DNA from: an uncultured Oligoflexia bacterium | Lineage (GTDB): Bacteria > Bdellovibrionota > Bacteriovoracia > Bacteriovoracales > Bacteriovoracaceae | NCBI GenBank assembly: GCA_913058265.1 | Contig: CAJXPQ010000003.1 | Span: forward strand, 186,001 to 250,000 | DNA length: 64,000 bases | Reading direction: 5' to 3' | In this document: positions 42,766-51,371 of the stretch, one piece after another | Layout: each line of letters begins with the position of its first letter | Position numbering within the stretch: the first letter of the stretch is position 1 | The notes under the pieces: generated by a model | The model's input: the letters and a program-made list of their open reading frames with translations, nothing else | What the model was told of the DNA's origin: nothing | Database searches by the model: none | Program-made: the position numbers and the translations under genes

Positions 42766-44229
42766 ATGTCCCAAGTTCTATACAATACTCTTTCTGGTAA
42801 AAAAGAAAAATTTATTCCTCTTAAAGAAGGCGAGGTCAAACTCTATTTATGTGGCCCTACAGTTTACGACCTTTTACATATTGGAAACTTTAGAGGACCT
42901 ATTGTATTTAATGTTATCAGGAACTGGTTAGAATTTACTGGGAATAAGGTCAATATGGTTTATAACTATACTGATGTTGATGATAAAATAATTCAAAAAG
43001 CGAATACTGAAGGTGTCGAAACCAAAGTCATCTCCGAGCGTTATATAAAAGAATTTGAGAAAGACTTTAATGCTCTAGGGTTAAAGAAGCATACCCATAA
43101 CCCAAGAGTTTCGGAACATATGGATGATATTATTAGTATGATCGAGAAGATCATTATTAATGGTAAAGGTTATGTTGTTGACGGTGAAGTCTTTTTTGCT
43201 ATTGATGAGTTCAAAGCTTATGGTGCGTTATCTAAGAAAAAACTTGATGAGCTAGAAATAGGTCAGAGAGTAGAGGTGGATACTCGTAAAAAGAATCCTC
43301 AGGATTTTGTTTTATGGAAGCCGGCCAAGGAAGGAGAACCTTACTGGGATTCTCCCTGGGGGAAAGGGAGACCAGGTTGGCATATAGAATGTTCTGCCAT
43401 GGTTAAGTCTATCTTAGGTGACTCAATAGATATTCATGGTGGTGGTGTTGATCTTCAGTTCCCTCATCACGAAAATGAGATTGCTCAAAGTGAGGCTTGT
43501 AATTGTGCTAAGTATTGCAACTATTGGGTTCATAATGAGTTTATAAATTTCGGTGCAGAAAAAATGAGTAAGTCTCTTGGTAATATTATTACCGCTAGAA
43601 ACTTTATGGAGAAATATAACCCTGAAATACTGAAGTACTTATTCCTCTCTGCCCATTATAGAACTCAAATGGGGATAACCGATGATAAACTATCTCAGAC
43701 CATCTCAGCGTTGAATCGTATTTATTCTGCTATCGAGCTTGCACAAATCACAGTTGATCAAGTTGATGCTCCGGCGATCGCAGATGCTGGCTTTGATAAG
43801 AAACTAGTTGAGTTTGATAATAAAATAAAAAAATCACTTAATGATGACTTTAATACTGCTGAGATGATCTCATTTATCTTTGAAGGTGTGAGAACTTTTA
43901 ATGCTATAGGCTTTGCTAATAAGGCGAAGAGAACTCCTTCACATAAAGGACAATCTGAGAGCTTCCTGGCCTGGATGGCGAAGTATGGTGATATGAGTGC
44001 GCTATTTAACTCCAACCCGAAAGACATGCTAAATAGATTAGATGAAATATTAATTGAGATGAAAGAAATTGATAAGTCGGAAGTAGAAAAGCTTGTGAAG
44101 ATGAGAAATGATGCCCGTGATGCAAAAGACTGGGGAATGGCCGATGAAATCAGAGATAAACTTCAGGATATCGGTGTTGAATTGTTTGACGGACATGCTA
44201 GAGGTTGGAGAGTTAAAGTAAATGATTAA
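42766..44229 (+). CDS. cysS: Cysteinyl-tRNA synthetase
   Basis: 487 residues (E. coli 461). It charges tRNA-Cys in the cytoplasm. The active site zinc ligand Cys29 lies in LYLCGPTVYD, the HIGN motif at residues 38-41 is the ATP-binding HIGH, HIECSAM and FPHHENE complete the zinc site, and KMSKSLGN is the KMSKS loop. The C-terminal DALR anticodon domain is present. It overlaps the phosphatase gene by eight bases. Confidence 0.98.
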   Translation: MSQVLYNTLSGKKEKFIPLKEGEVKLYLCGPTVYDLLHIGNFRGPIVFNVIRNWLEFTGNKVNMVYNYTDVDDKIIQKANTEGVETKVISERYIKEFEKDFNALGLKKHTHNPRVSEHMDDIISMIEKIIINGKGYVVDGEVFFAIDEFKAYGALSKKKLDELEIGQRVEVDTRKKNPQDFVLWKPAKEGEPYWDSPWGKGRPGWHIECSAMVKSILGDSIDIHGGGVDLQFPHHENEIAQSEACNCAKYCNYWVHNEFINFGAEKMSKSLGNIITARNFMEKYNPEILKYLFLSAHYRTQMGITDDKLSQTISALNRIYSAIELAQITVDQVDAPAIADAGFDKKLVEFDNKIKKSLNDDFNTAEMISFIFEGVRTFNAIGFANKAKRTPSHKGQSESFLAWMAKYGDMSALFNSNPKDMLNRLDEILIEMKEIDKSEVEKLVKMRNDARDAKDWGMADEIRDKLQDIGVELFDGHARGWRVKVND

Positions 44230-44692
44230 ATCAAAAGTACTATTTGTTTGCCTTGGTAATATTTGTAGGTCTCCTGCTGCAGAAGCAGTTTTTCAAGCGC
44301 TAGTTAACAATAAAGGCTTTAGTGATCAGTTCGATCTAGACTCAGCTGGCACCAATGGTCTTCACGACGGTGAAAATGCAGATGCGCGTATGATTAAAGC
44401 TGCTAGTCTGCGTGATATTGACGTCCCGAGTATCTCAAGAAAATTTGTCAAAAAAGATTTAGAAATTTTTGACCATATTATTGTTATGGATGATTCTAAT
44501 TACGAAAATGTTGTAAAGCTTGATGATGGATCTCATGTGCATAAAGTTTCAAAAATGACAGATTATTGCTCTGGAGAGTTTTCAAAGTATGATCATGTAC
44601 TTGATCCCTACTTTGGAGGAGAGGATGGTTTTAACCATGTCCTGGATCTTCTTGATAATGCCTGCCTTGGATTACTTCAAAAGATTTCTTAA
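44222..44692 (+). CDS. Low-molecular-weight protein-tyrosine phosphatase
   Basis: 156 residues. VCLGNICRSP holds the C-x5-R-S phosphate loop, with Cys10 the nucleophile and Arg16. DPYFGGEDGF near residue 130 holds the general acid Asp. It may be a protein tyrosine phosphatase or an arsenate reductase-like or polysaccharide-regulating member; the sequence alone does not decide. It is the last gene of the folE2-cysS operon, followed by a strong hairpin. Confidence 0.93.
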   Translation: MIKSKVLFVCLGNICRSPAAEAVFQALVNNKGFSDQFDLDSAGTNGLHDGENADARMIKAASLRDIDVPSISRKFVKKDLEIFDHIIVMDDSNYENVVKLDDGSHVHKVSKMTDYCSGEFSKYDHVLDPYFGGEDGFNHVLDLLDNACLGLLQKIS

Positions 44693-44700
44693 ATATATAG

Positions 44701-44721
44701 GGGAGAGCCTCATGCTCTCCC
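44701..44721. terminator. Perfect hairpin between convergent genes
   Basis: GGGAGAGC and GCTCTCCC pair over eight bases around a five-base loop, eight bases after the phosphatase stop and 20 bases past the end of the DksA-like gene. No long T run follows on either strand, but the position fits a shared terminator. Confidence 0.6.
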
Positions 44722-44741
44722 GTTAACTTGTTTACTCTAGA

Positions 44742-45176
44742 TTATGAAACGCTAATACTTTTTCCAAGTGACTTAGAAACACGTCCGTGAACGCTTTGCA
44801 TTTCGCTTCTCTCTGCATCTTCTTTACAGCCTATACACATTGTACTTGTTGGTCTTGCAAGTAACCTTGTGAAGCTTATATGCTCACCACAGTCTTCACA
44901 GTCCCCGTACTCTGACGATTCCATAAGGTCTAATGTCTTTAAAAGTTTTTTTAGATACAAACTCTCTCTTGTTGCAAACCTTAACTCCGAATGTCTCAAT
45001 ATATCGTCGTTGGCCGCATCAACTTCATCTCTACCTGAGTTTGTCGCAGTCATTTTTTTGTGAGGAGCATCAAAATTTAATTTATTTTGAATTCTCTCTC
45101 TCTCAGCTAGAACCTTCTCGTTAAGTTCTTTAAGCTGTTTTTTTGTTAGATGATTCTTCCTTCTTGAATTACTCAT
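44742..45176 (-). CDS. DksA/TraR-type zinc finger protein
   Basis: 144 residues. The C-terminal zinc finger is CEDCGEHISFTRLLARPTSTMCIGC, a C-x2-C-x18-C-x2-C layout typical of DksA and TraR. An N-terminal coiled-coil region precedes it. DksA itself binds the RNA polymerase secondary channel and acts with ppGpp; here the N-terminal coiled coil is rather short and the usual DxxDxA tip reads DEVDAANDD, which keeps the acidic residues. AAGGAG lies eight bases before the ATG at 45176. Its promoter region holds several direct repeats. Confidence 0.85.
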   Translation of the reverse strand: MSNSRRKNHLTKKQLKELNEKVLAERERIQNKLNFDAPHKKMTATNSGRDEVDAANDDILRHSELRFATRESLYLKKLLKTLDLMESSEYGDCEDCGEHISFTRLLARPTSTMCIGCKEDAERSEMQSVHGRVSKSLGKSISVS

Positions 45177-45539
45177 CGCCATTACTCCTTGTAAGGTCTC
45201 TCTCAAAATTGTGTGTAGCAAGATTAAACCAACGTAAATTGAGTATTACAAACGGTGTAAGAAAGTATTAGATATGATGTAAGAAAGTGACCAAAATAGC
45301 GATTTTTGTTAAACATTTGTTAAAAATTAAACGAAATATATGTATGTTAGAAAAAGTTCTTTTGCTTGAAATCCTTTCGCACAAAAGCCCAATGTGTGTA
45401 TGTAAGAAAATTTATTTCTTAAGATTATTTTAGAAGAAGATGGGGCAAAAGTGAAAGGGATATTTTTCAATATAAAATGTTTTTTGCTGATTCTTTATAA
45501 AATTAGTGAGTTGAAAAAGTAGATAGAATTAGTTTTATT
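45177..45539. other. 363-bp AT-rich intergenic region with direct repeats
   Basis: No gene. TGTAAGAAAGT occurs at 45256-45266 and 45278-45288, exactly 22 bases apart. Variants follow at 45345 (TGTTAGAAAAAG) and 45401 (TGTAAGAAAAT). TTGTTAAA occurs at 45306-45313 and 45317-45324, 11 bases apart. The helical spacing suggests protein-binding sites, and the region lies upstream of the DksA-like gene. Confidence 0.5.
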
Positions 45540-46340
45540 TTAATAAAAAATCATCTTAACTGATAGGACCAAAAGTAAGCTAGAGAGTATATACTTTTTC
45601 TTCTTTTCGCTAATTGAGGAGTTGAACTTAATACCAAGTTTAGATGATACAAACGCGCCAACCACTAGAATTAAAATGATTCCAAAGTTCACATTTCCAA
45701 CAAAGAGGCCGTTTAGGATTTCACTCTCAAAGACAATACTTTGTGAATGATGCTTAAACAAGTGTGGAATGACACCAATAAATGTTGCGACCATCATTGC
45801 GAGATTTGAATATGGTGTAACCATCTTAAGAGGTAGTTTTACTATATTTATAAGCATCGGTGTAAAGACGATACCACCTCCAAGCCCTGTCAGTGAAGAG
45901 ATCAGAGATCCTAGGAAGCCAGTAGTCGCCATAAGTTTACCTGAGGGGTTACTTGGCTCGGTGGTTTTCCTATTAATCGACTTAGGAATAACAATTTTTA
46001 ACATTGAAATAAAAATCACAATACCCATGATTTTTTTTGTTGTGGCAGTATCAGTAATGTACAAAAGATTTGCCCCAAGTAATCCACCTATACTACAAGT
46101 GATAAAGAAATTTTTTATAATATTTTTTGGGGGGAGTAGGCCTAACTTATAAAAGCGAGTCGTATTAATAGTAGTAATGATAAATATAGTACCTAGGCTA
46201 ACGGGAATAATAATACTTGCTGGAAGTCTTGGGTATAAAAGGTAAAGAACAGGTACCATAAGGCTGCCCCCACCGATGCCAAAGAACGATGATAAAAACC
46301 CAATCGCAAAACCAAGAAAAATGATAATCATATAATCCAT
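45540..46340 (-). CDS. TauE/SafE family permease
   Basis: 266 residues with about eight hydrophobic segments and the two internal repeats of the family. The glycine-rich GFAIGFLSSFFGIGGGSLMVPVL at the start and GSLISSLTGLGGGIVFTPML halfway are the paired G-x-G-G-G signatures. Members export sulphite, sulphoacetate or related anions, or import sulphur compounds; the substrate is unknown. ATG at 46340 is used; an ATG three codons later has GGA upstream. Confidence 0.88.
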   Translation of the reverse strand: MDYMIIIFLGFAIGFLSSFFGIGGGSLMVPVLYLLYPRLPASIIIPVSLGTIFIITTINTTRFYKLGLLPPKNIIKNFFITCSIGGLLGANLLYITDTATTKKIMGIVIFISMLKIVIPKSINRKTTEPSNPSGKLMATTGFLGSLISSLTGLGGGIVFTPMLINIVKLPLKMVTPYSNLAMMVATFIGVIPHLFKHHSQSIVFESEILNGLFVGNVNFGIILILVVGAFVSSKLGIKFNSSISEKKKKYILSSLLLVLSVKMIFY

Positions 46341-46518
46341 CTAATGAAGATATTTAGTATTAGTTAATTTGTCCATTGCTCTTGTTTCTAATATTGAAAC
46401 CTCTTTGGTCGGGTATTGTTGTCGGTAGATGCAAATTCTGCACTGTGTACAAACTCTTTATAGATATGCGGTAAAATATTGATGGAATTTGTAATTAACT
46501 AAAATTAAAGGAGGACCT

Positions 46519-47043
46519 ATGAGAATTATTCTACTAGGTATTATGTCTGTAATGTTATTCACTCAATCATCTTTTGCTGGGCTTTTAATTGATCCATATA
46601 TTGGTGCAGGGACTTATGCAACTACTGCGGATTTAGCTGCAGCTGACGATGATGGGAACTCAATGTCTATGGTTGGGGCGAGAGTTGGTTATAGTTTTAT
46701 TTTAGTTTCAGCCGGTATTGATTATCAAATGGCGAATGTTGTTGATGGAAAAAGAACGAATATGTCAGCATTTGTTGGTGTTGATCTTCCCATCCTATTT
46801 AGATTTTGGGCCGAGTATACATTTAACTCAACTTGGGAAAATGATGATCTTGATGACAGGAATTACGAAGCAGCATTTCAAAGTGGTACGTCAATAGGTG
46901 TTGGATTTACAGGACTACCACTTCTTAGCTTAAATCTTGAAGTAGAAAGTATGAAATATAAATTAGAGCATGACTCTAGTCCTGATTTTGATTTAGACTG
47001 GGCCGGATATGTATTTTCTGTTTCATTTCCAATAGATTTATAA
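46519..47043 (+). CDS. Outer-membrane beta-barrel protein, first of a tandem pair
   Basis: 174 residues with a signal peptide ending SSFAGLLIDPYIGAG. The mature protein alternates in hydrophobicity every second residue and ends in FPIDL, as expected for an outer-membrane barrel of about eight strands. It is homologous to the following gene: both begin mature GLL/GFL-PY-G and share GARVG, FVGVDLPILFRFWAEY and LNLEVE blocks. AAAGGAGG is a near-perfect ribosome binding site. No function can be inferred beyond the location. Confidence 0.8.
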   Translation: MRIILLGIMSVMLFTQSSFAGLLIDPYIGAGTYATTADLAAADDDGNSMSMVGARVGYSFILVSAGIDYQMANVVDGKRTNMSAFVGVDLPILFRFWAEYTFNSTWENDDLDDRNYEAAFQSGTSIGVGFTGLPLLSLNLEVESMKYKLEHDSSPDFDLDWAGYVFSVSFPIDL

Positions 47044-47080
47044 AAAATATAGTTAAGGGATATGTCCAAGGAGGGACTCA

Positions 47081-47635
47081 ATGAAAAAAAGTTTATTATT
47101 ATTAACAGCATTAGTATCAATGTTTTATTATTCAGAAAATGCACGAGCAGGATTTTTACTTGAGCCTTACTTTGGAATGAATATGAATTCAACTGGAGAA
47201 CTTGGAACTACTGATGTCGATATCACAGGTAATTCTATCGGAGCAAGAGTTGGCTTTCAAAATCTAGGCTTCATGTTTGGAGTTGATGGAAGAAGGTCAT
47301 CATGGAATCTTGAACCTGATTCTAATGCCGATGATATTGATGCAACATTTACTACTTTAGGAGCCTTTGTAGGATACGATTTTCCGATCATGCTTAGAGT
47401 CTGGGGAGAGTATGTTCTTTCGCATAATGGAGTTAATGAGAATGATACAGAATATACAGAAGGATCTGGGACAATTATTGGTCTTGGTTATAAAGTTATG
47501 CCTTTTGTAAGTTTAAACTTAGAGATCGGGAACTTTGAAACTGCAAAGGCAAAAACAGACGGCGGTTCTGAGACCGATCTAGACGCAAAATACAATACTT
47601 TTTTATTAGGTGTCTCTATCCCAATTTCACTTTAA
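47081..47635 (+). CDS. Outer-membrane beta-barrel protein, second of a tandem pair
   Basis: 184 residues, paralogue of the gene 37 bp upstream. Signal peptide ends ARA-GFLLEPYFG. Shared segments are GARVG, GYDFPIMLRVWGEY in place of GVDLPILFRFWAEY, and the C-terminal FxLGVSIPISL-like strand. AAGGAGGG precedes the ATG, so translation should be strong. The pair shares a terminator after the second copy. Barrel topology is inferred from the strand pattern, not shown. Confidence 0.8.
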   Translation: MKKSLLLLTALVSMFYYSENARAGFLLEPYFGMNMNSTGELGTTDVDITGNSIGARVGFQNLGFMFGVDGRRSSWNLEPDSNADDIDATFTTLGAFVGYDFPIMLRVWGEYVLSHNGVNENDTEYTEGSGTIIGLGYKVMPFVSLNLEIGNFETAKAKTDGGSETDLDAKYNTFLLGVSIPISL

Positions 47636-47657
47636 AAAAAATACAAACATGCACAAA

Positions 47658-47690
47658 TAAAAAACCCCGCAATTTGCGGGGTCTTTTTTT
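47658..47690. terminator. Intrinsic terminator, bidirectional
   Basis: CCCCGC and GCGGGG form a stem with an AATTT loop, with a T run on the right and an A run on the left. It can serve the outer-membrane pair on the plus strand and rpsD on the minus strand. Confidence 0.92.
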
Positions 47691-47715
47691 ATAAAATATT
47701 AATTCATATATTTTA

Positions 47716-48351
47716 TTATTTAAGTTTCCAGTAAAATTCAATCACTAGTCGTTTTTCGAATGCGAATGGAATATCTTCAGGAAGAGCTTCTGAAAGAACA
47801 ATAGCTTTTTCTCTTTCACCATCTTTCTCAACACTTAAGTAAGCAGGAATAGCTGAAAGTCTAGGTCTAGCTTTTGCTTGTAAGTAGTTTCCAGACTTAG
47901 CACCCTTATCAGTAAGAGTAATAACATCATCAGTAGAAACAAGTGCAGAACCGATAGTTACTTTTTTACCGTTAATTCTAATATGACCGTGAGATACCAT
48001 TTGTCTTGCAGCTGCAATTGATGGTGCCCAGTTCAATCTAAAAATAACATTATCAATTCTTGATTCAAGAGAAATAACTAGTGAATCAACCCATGAACGT
48101 GAAGTGTTTTTCTTACAGTTAATAACAAGATTTCTAAGTTGTCCTTCTCTGACACCATAGTGAAATCTTAGTTTTTGTTTTTCCATTAGACGAATAGTAT
48201 AGTCAGAAAGCTTTTTTCTTTTAGCTCCGTGCATACCAGGTCCGTAAGGTCTTCTCTCAAGAGCACCGGCTTTTCCAAGTCCAGGTAACTCAACTCCAAG
48301 TCTTCTTTGGATCTTAAAAGCGGACTTTTTACCCATTGTAATTTTAGACAT
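47716..48351 (-). CDS. rpsD: 30S ribosomal protein S4
   Basis: 211 residues, full length. S4 nucleates 30S assembly. The S4 RNA-binding domain is clear (SRIDNVIFRLNWAPSIAAARQMV, HGHIRINGKKV). The N-terminus starts MSKITMGKKSAFKIQRRLG and lacks the zinc-binding cysteines, so it is the C-minus form. AAGGAG lies before the ATG. It stands alone rather than in the alpha operon with rpsM, rpsK and rpoA, an arrangement seen in some other phyla. Confidence 0.97.
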   Translation of the reverse strand: MSKITMGKKSAFKIQRRLGVELPGLGKAGALERRPYGPGMHGAKRKKLSDYTIRLMEKQKLRFHYGVREGQLRNLVINCKKNTSRSWVDSLVISLESRIDNVIFRLNWAPSIAAARQMVSHGHIRINGKKVTIGSALVSTDDVITLTDKGAKSGNYLQAKARPRLSAIPAYLSVEKDGEREKAIVLSEALPEDIPFAFEKRLVIEFYWKLK

Positions 48352-48512
48352 TATGTCTCCTTATAGTGTTGAATCTAGAAATGAATGTCACGAGAATGCT
48401 AGAGACTAGCAAAAAGGATCCGTTGATTTCTAGTGATGAGAAACGTTTATATTAATTCACTTCAGGATTGCTCATCTCCAATTTCAAAAGTGCATATGTT
48501 TTATATAATTTC

Positions 48513-48535
48513 TAATACTTGTGCAAGAAGTATTA
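48513..48535. terminator. Hairpin near the end of the riboflavin operon
   Basis: TAATACTT and AAGTATTA form a perfect eight-pair stem with a seven-base loop, about 40 bases downstream of the ribH stop on the minus strand. It is AT-rich and lacks a clear U-tract, so it is a weak candidate. The rest of the gap to rpsD (48352-48576) is rpsD leader and promoter, not resolved. Confidence 0.35.
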
Positions 48536-48576
48536 ACAATATTACTTATTAAGTTTATTTTTCTTTGTGAGGTGCG

Positions 48577-49050
48577 TTATTCGGCTCTGTCAATTGCACC
48601 CATTAAGTTGACCATCTCTACAGCTCCAAGTGCAACTTCCCAGCCTTTATTTCCGGCCTTAGTTCCTGCTCGCTCTAGTGCTTGTTCAATTGTCTCTGTT
48701 GTAAGGACACCAAACATAACCGGCATATTCTCATCTAACATGACTTTAGAAATTCCCTTAGCAGCTTCATTACATACGTAATCATAATGAGTTGTGGCGC
48801 CTCTAATAACACAACCAAGACAGATTATGGCATCATATTTCCCAGTTCTTGCTAGCTTTTGAGCTGCTAGTGATAGTTCAAATGCTCCCGGAACCCAACT
48901 TAGGGTGATATTATCTGAATCAACTCCATGCCTAGTCAGGCAATCTTGAGCACCACCTATGAGTTTACTTACGATTAACTCATTAAAGCGAGCCGCTACA
49001 ACTGCAACTCTTTGATTATCTAAAATCAGGTTTCCTTCTAGTGTTTTCAT
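48577..49050 (-). CDS. ribH: 6,7-dimethyl-8-ribityllumazine synthase
   Basis: 157 residues. It condenses the ribB product with 5-amino-6-ribitylaminouracil in the penultimate step of riboflavin synthesis, as a capsid-like multimer. [46 protein letters not shown] and [17 protein letters not shown] are all conserved, including the histidine of the TTHYDYV loop as proton acceptor. GAGG is five bases from the ATG. It overlaps ribB by 35 bases, a rather long overlap for this pair. Confidence 0.97.
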   Translation of the reverse strand: MKTLEGNLILDNQRVAVVAARFNELIVSKLIGGAQDCLTRHGVDSDNITLSWVPGAFELSLAAQKLARTGKYDAIICLGCVIRGATTHYDYVCNEAAKGISKVMLDENMPVMFGVLTTETIEQALERAGTKAGNKGWEVALGAVEMVNLMGAIDRAE

Positions 49051-49687
49051 TCTCTACCTCGATATCATTATTGTTTGCTAAGTGATTATCTTTTCTATAT
49101 TTGATTAAATCTTCAATGCTAATAATTTTAAGTTTGTGATCTTTGGCGAATACTTTTAACTCCGGAAGTCTGGAGCAACTACCGTCTTCATTTAGAATCT
49201 CACAAATGACTCCTACAGGGCTAAGCCCAGCAATGCGAGCTAGGTCAACTCCAGCTTCAGTATGCCCAGGTCTTTCAATTACACCACCGTCTTTGGCGAT
49301 GAGAGGAAAAATATGTCCAGGTCGTCTAAAGTCGATATCACAAGCAAAAGGGTCCGAGAGGACTTTTAAAGTCATCGCTCTCTCTTTTACAGATATTCCT
49401 GTTGTGGTGTAGTTGGTAGCATCTACAGACACCGTAAATGCAGTAGTAAAGCTATCTTCATTCTTCTCAACCATTGGTGCTAGTTTTAGTCTCGTTGCAT
49501 AGTTAGCAGTGAGTGGCGCACATATTAGACCACGTCCATAACGGGCCATAAAATTTACTGCTTCGGGTGTGACAAGTTCTGCTGCCATAACAAGGTCTCC
49601 CTCATTCTCTCGGTTTTCATCATCAACAACTATGATCATTTTCCCATTCTTTATTTCTTCAATAGCGCTTTCAATTGTATCGAGCAT
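49016..49687 (-). CDS. ribB: 3,4-dihydroxy-2-butanone 4-phosphate synthase
   Basis: 223 residues. It makes the four-carbon unit of riboflavin from ribulose 5-phosphate. [16 protein letters not shown] with the metal-binding glutamates, and [33 protein letters not shown] are conserved. It is the single-domain form; there is no fused GTP cyclohydrolase II, so ribA must lie elsewhere. Start codon overlaps the ribE stop (TAATG). Confidence 0.97.
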   Translation of the reverse strand: MLDTIESAIEEIKNGKMIIVVDDENRENEGDLVMAAELVTPEAVNFMARYGRGLICAPLTANYATRLKLAPMVEKNEDSFTTAFTVSVDATNYTTTGISVKERAMTLKVLSDPFACDIDFRRPGHIFPLIAKDGGVIERPGHTEAGVDLARIAGLSPVGVICEILNEDGSCSRLPELKVFAKDHKLKIISIEDLIKYRKDNHLANNNDIEVENENTRRKPDFR

Positions 49688-50304
49688 TAAATCATATCCA
49701 TTAGTTTCTTATCATTATTTTGAAACTTCATAAAATTTTCTAAGTATTTTGCCATCATATCGACTTCTATATTTAATGTATCACCGACTTTCTTCGTATG
49801 GAGTATTGTATGGTCCCATGTATGAGGAATTATTGAGACAACAAAACTAGTATCTAAAACTTTTGCAATGGTAAGGCTGATACCATCAAGAGCAACAGAG
49901 CCTTCGTTTATAAAATATTTGAATAGTGCCTTCGGTGGTGTAATTTCGACTTCATAATTATTGCCAAGTTTTTTTACTGACTTCATTTTTCCTGTACCGT
50001 TAACATGCCCTTGCACAAAGTGACCACCTAGGCGATCAATGGGCCTTAGTGCAAGTTCTAAGTTCACTTTAGAGCCGGGTTTTAGATGACCTATACTTGT
50101 CTTCTCTAGAGTGACATGAACGGCCTGCATATGAAACTGGCTTCCTTCGATTTTAGTTGCTGTTAAGCAAACACCATTCGTAGCGACCGAATCATCAGGC
50201 TTTATTTCTGAAATGAGTTTTGTTTCAATAATAAACTCTTTACCAGTTGCATTCGGTATAACTTTTTTAATTGTTCCAATATCTTTAATTAAGCCTGTAA
50301 ACAT
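49687..50304 (-). CDS. ribE: Riboflavin synthase, alpha subunit
   Basis: 205 residues. Two lumazine-binding repeats are seen, beginning MFTGLIKDIG and GHFVQGHVNG. It disproportionates two lumazines to riboflavin plus the uracil precursor. Conserved features are SVATNGVCLTA in the first half and GSVALDGISLTIA in the second. AGAGGA precedes the ATG. It overlaps ribD by 16 bases and ribB by one. Confidence 0.96.
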   Translation of the reverse strand: MFTGLIKDIGTIKKVIPNATGKEFIIETKLISEIKPDDSVATNGVCLTATKIEGSQFHMQAVHVTLEKTSIGHLKPGSKVNLELALRPIDRLGGHFVQGHVNGTGKMKSVKKLGNNYEVEITPPKALFKYFINEGSVALDGISLTIAKVLDTSFVVSIIPHTWDHTILHTKKVGDTLNIEVDMMAKYLENFMKFQNNDKKLMDMI

Positions 50305-51371
50305 AAATTCCTCTTGTTTTGAAAAAGCATATCTTTATCAAAGTGTGTCCATATACCCTCATCAAAGCTCAATGAATCTTTCATCAGGCTTAACTCTGGG
50401 CCATAGTATGGTGAGAGTCCTTGTCCAAGTAATTTAGGGGCAATATAAACACTAATTCTGTCATACACCTTGTGAGTTAAAAAAGAGTTTAGAAGTTTCG
50501 TTCCACCTTCAATATAGATTGAACAAATGCCATTGTTATAGAGGTCCTTAAGTAGTCTCTCTAAGTCGAGCTCATTACCCTTGAGTGGACAATTCATAGT
50601 ATCAACAGGGAAGCTCTCAAGGCTATTTGTTACTAGGAGAGTGTTGTCTTTGAACTCATCTTGAAAAATCTTTAAGTCATTTGTAACTTTCCCAGAGGGG
50701 GCAAGCACAATTCTTTTTTTACAAGAGGTCTGTTCATTGAGTCTAATGGTTAAACTCGGGTTATCTTGATTGGCCGTATTTGCACCAATCATTATGGCAT
50801 CATATAGATTTCGTTCTTTGTGAACATTCTCTCTTGCAGATTCCCCTGTTATCCATTTGGAGTTATGAGTATTAGTCGCAATTTTTCCATCTAGGGTCTG
50901 TGCCCACTTCAGATGAATAAAAGGGCGCAGCTTAGTAATATGAGTGAAGAAAATCTCATTTAAGACTTCACCTTCTGCAGTAAGGATTCCAGTAGTTACT
51001 TTGATGCCAGCATCCTGTAGAAGCTTTACTCCGTGGCCAGAAACTTCAGGGTTTGGATCTAGATTTGAGATCACCACTTCAGTGATACCACTGGTAATAA
51101 TAGTATTTGTACAAGGAGGTGTTTTTTTATTCGTATGACAGCAAGGCTCGAGATTACAATAAAGAGTTGCCCCTGTGATATCTTGAGTGGCATTCTTTAT
51201 AGCATCAATTTCAGCGTGATCAGTACCTGATTTCTTATGAAAGCCTTCACCAATGACAATATTATCTTTTACAATAACAGATCCTACAAGCGGATTGGGA
51301 CTTGTTTGTCCTAATGCTTTTCTTGCAAGTTCAAAGCAGCGTTGAATATAGATTTCATGCTTTTGTGTCAT
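50289..51371 (-). CDS. ribD: Bifunctional deaminase/reductase RibD
   Basis: About 360 residues. The N-terminal deaminase has HAEIDAI and PCCHTNKKTPPC, the zinc and catalytic residues, and the C-terminal reductase has KWAQTLDGKIA and IEGGTKLLNSFL. It carries out the second and third steps of riboflavin synthesis. The ATG at 51371 has GAGG upstream and shares one base with the stop of the Xer-like gene, so the whole block is one operon. No FMN riboswitch is visible upstream. Confidence 0.96.
   Translation of the reverse strand: MTQKHEIYIQRCFELARKALGQTSPNPLVGSVIVKDNIVIGEGFHKKSGTDHAEIDAIKNATQDITGATLYCNLEPCCHTNKKTPPCTNTIITSGITEVVISNLDPNPEVSGHGVKLLQDAGIKVTTGILTAEGEVLNEIFFTHITKLRPFIHLKWAQTLDGKIATNTHNSKWITGESARENVHKERNLYDAIMIGANTANQDNPSLTIRLNEQTSCKKRIVLAPSGKVTNDLKIFQDEFKDNTLLVTNSLESFPVDTMNCPLKGNELDLERLLKDLYNNGICSIYIEGGTKLLNSFLTHKVYDRISVYIAPKLLGQGLSPYYGPELSLMKDSLSFDEGIWTHFDKDMLFQNKRNLCLQA

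Noticed and set aside
45256-45411. CRISPR array from the TGTAAGAAA repeats
   Set aside because: Repeats are 11 bases long, uneven in spacing and not separated by unique spacers of constant length; no cas genes are present.
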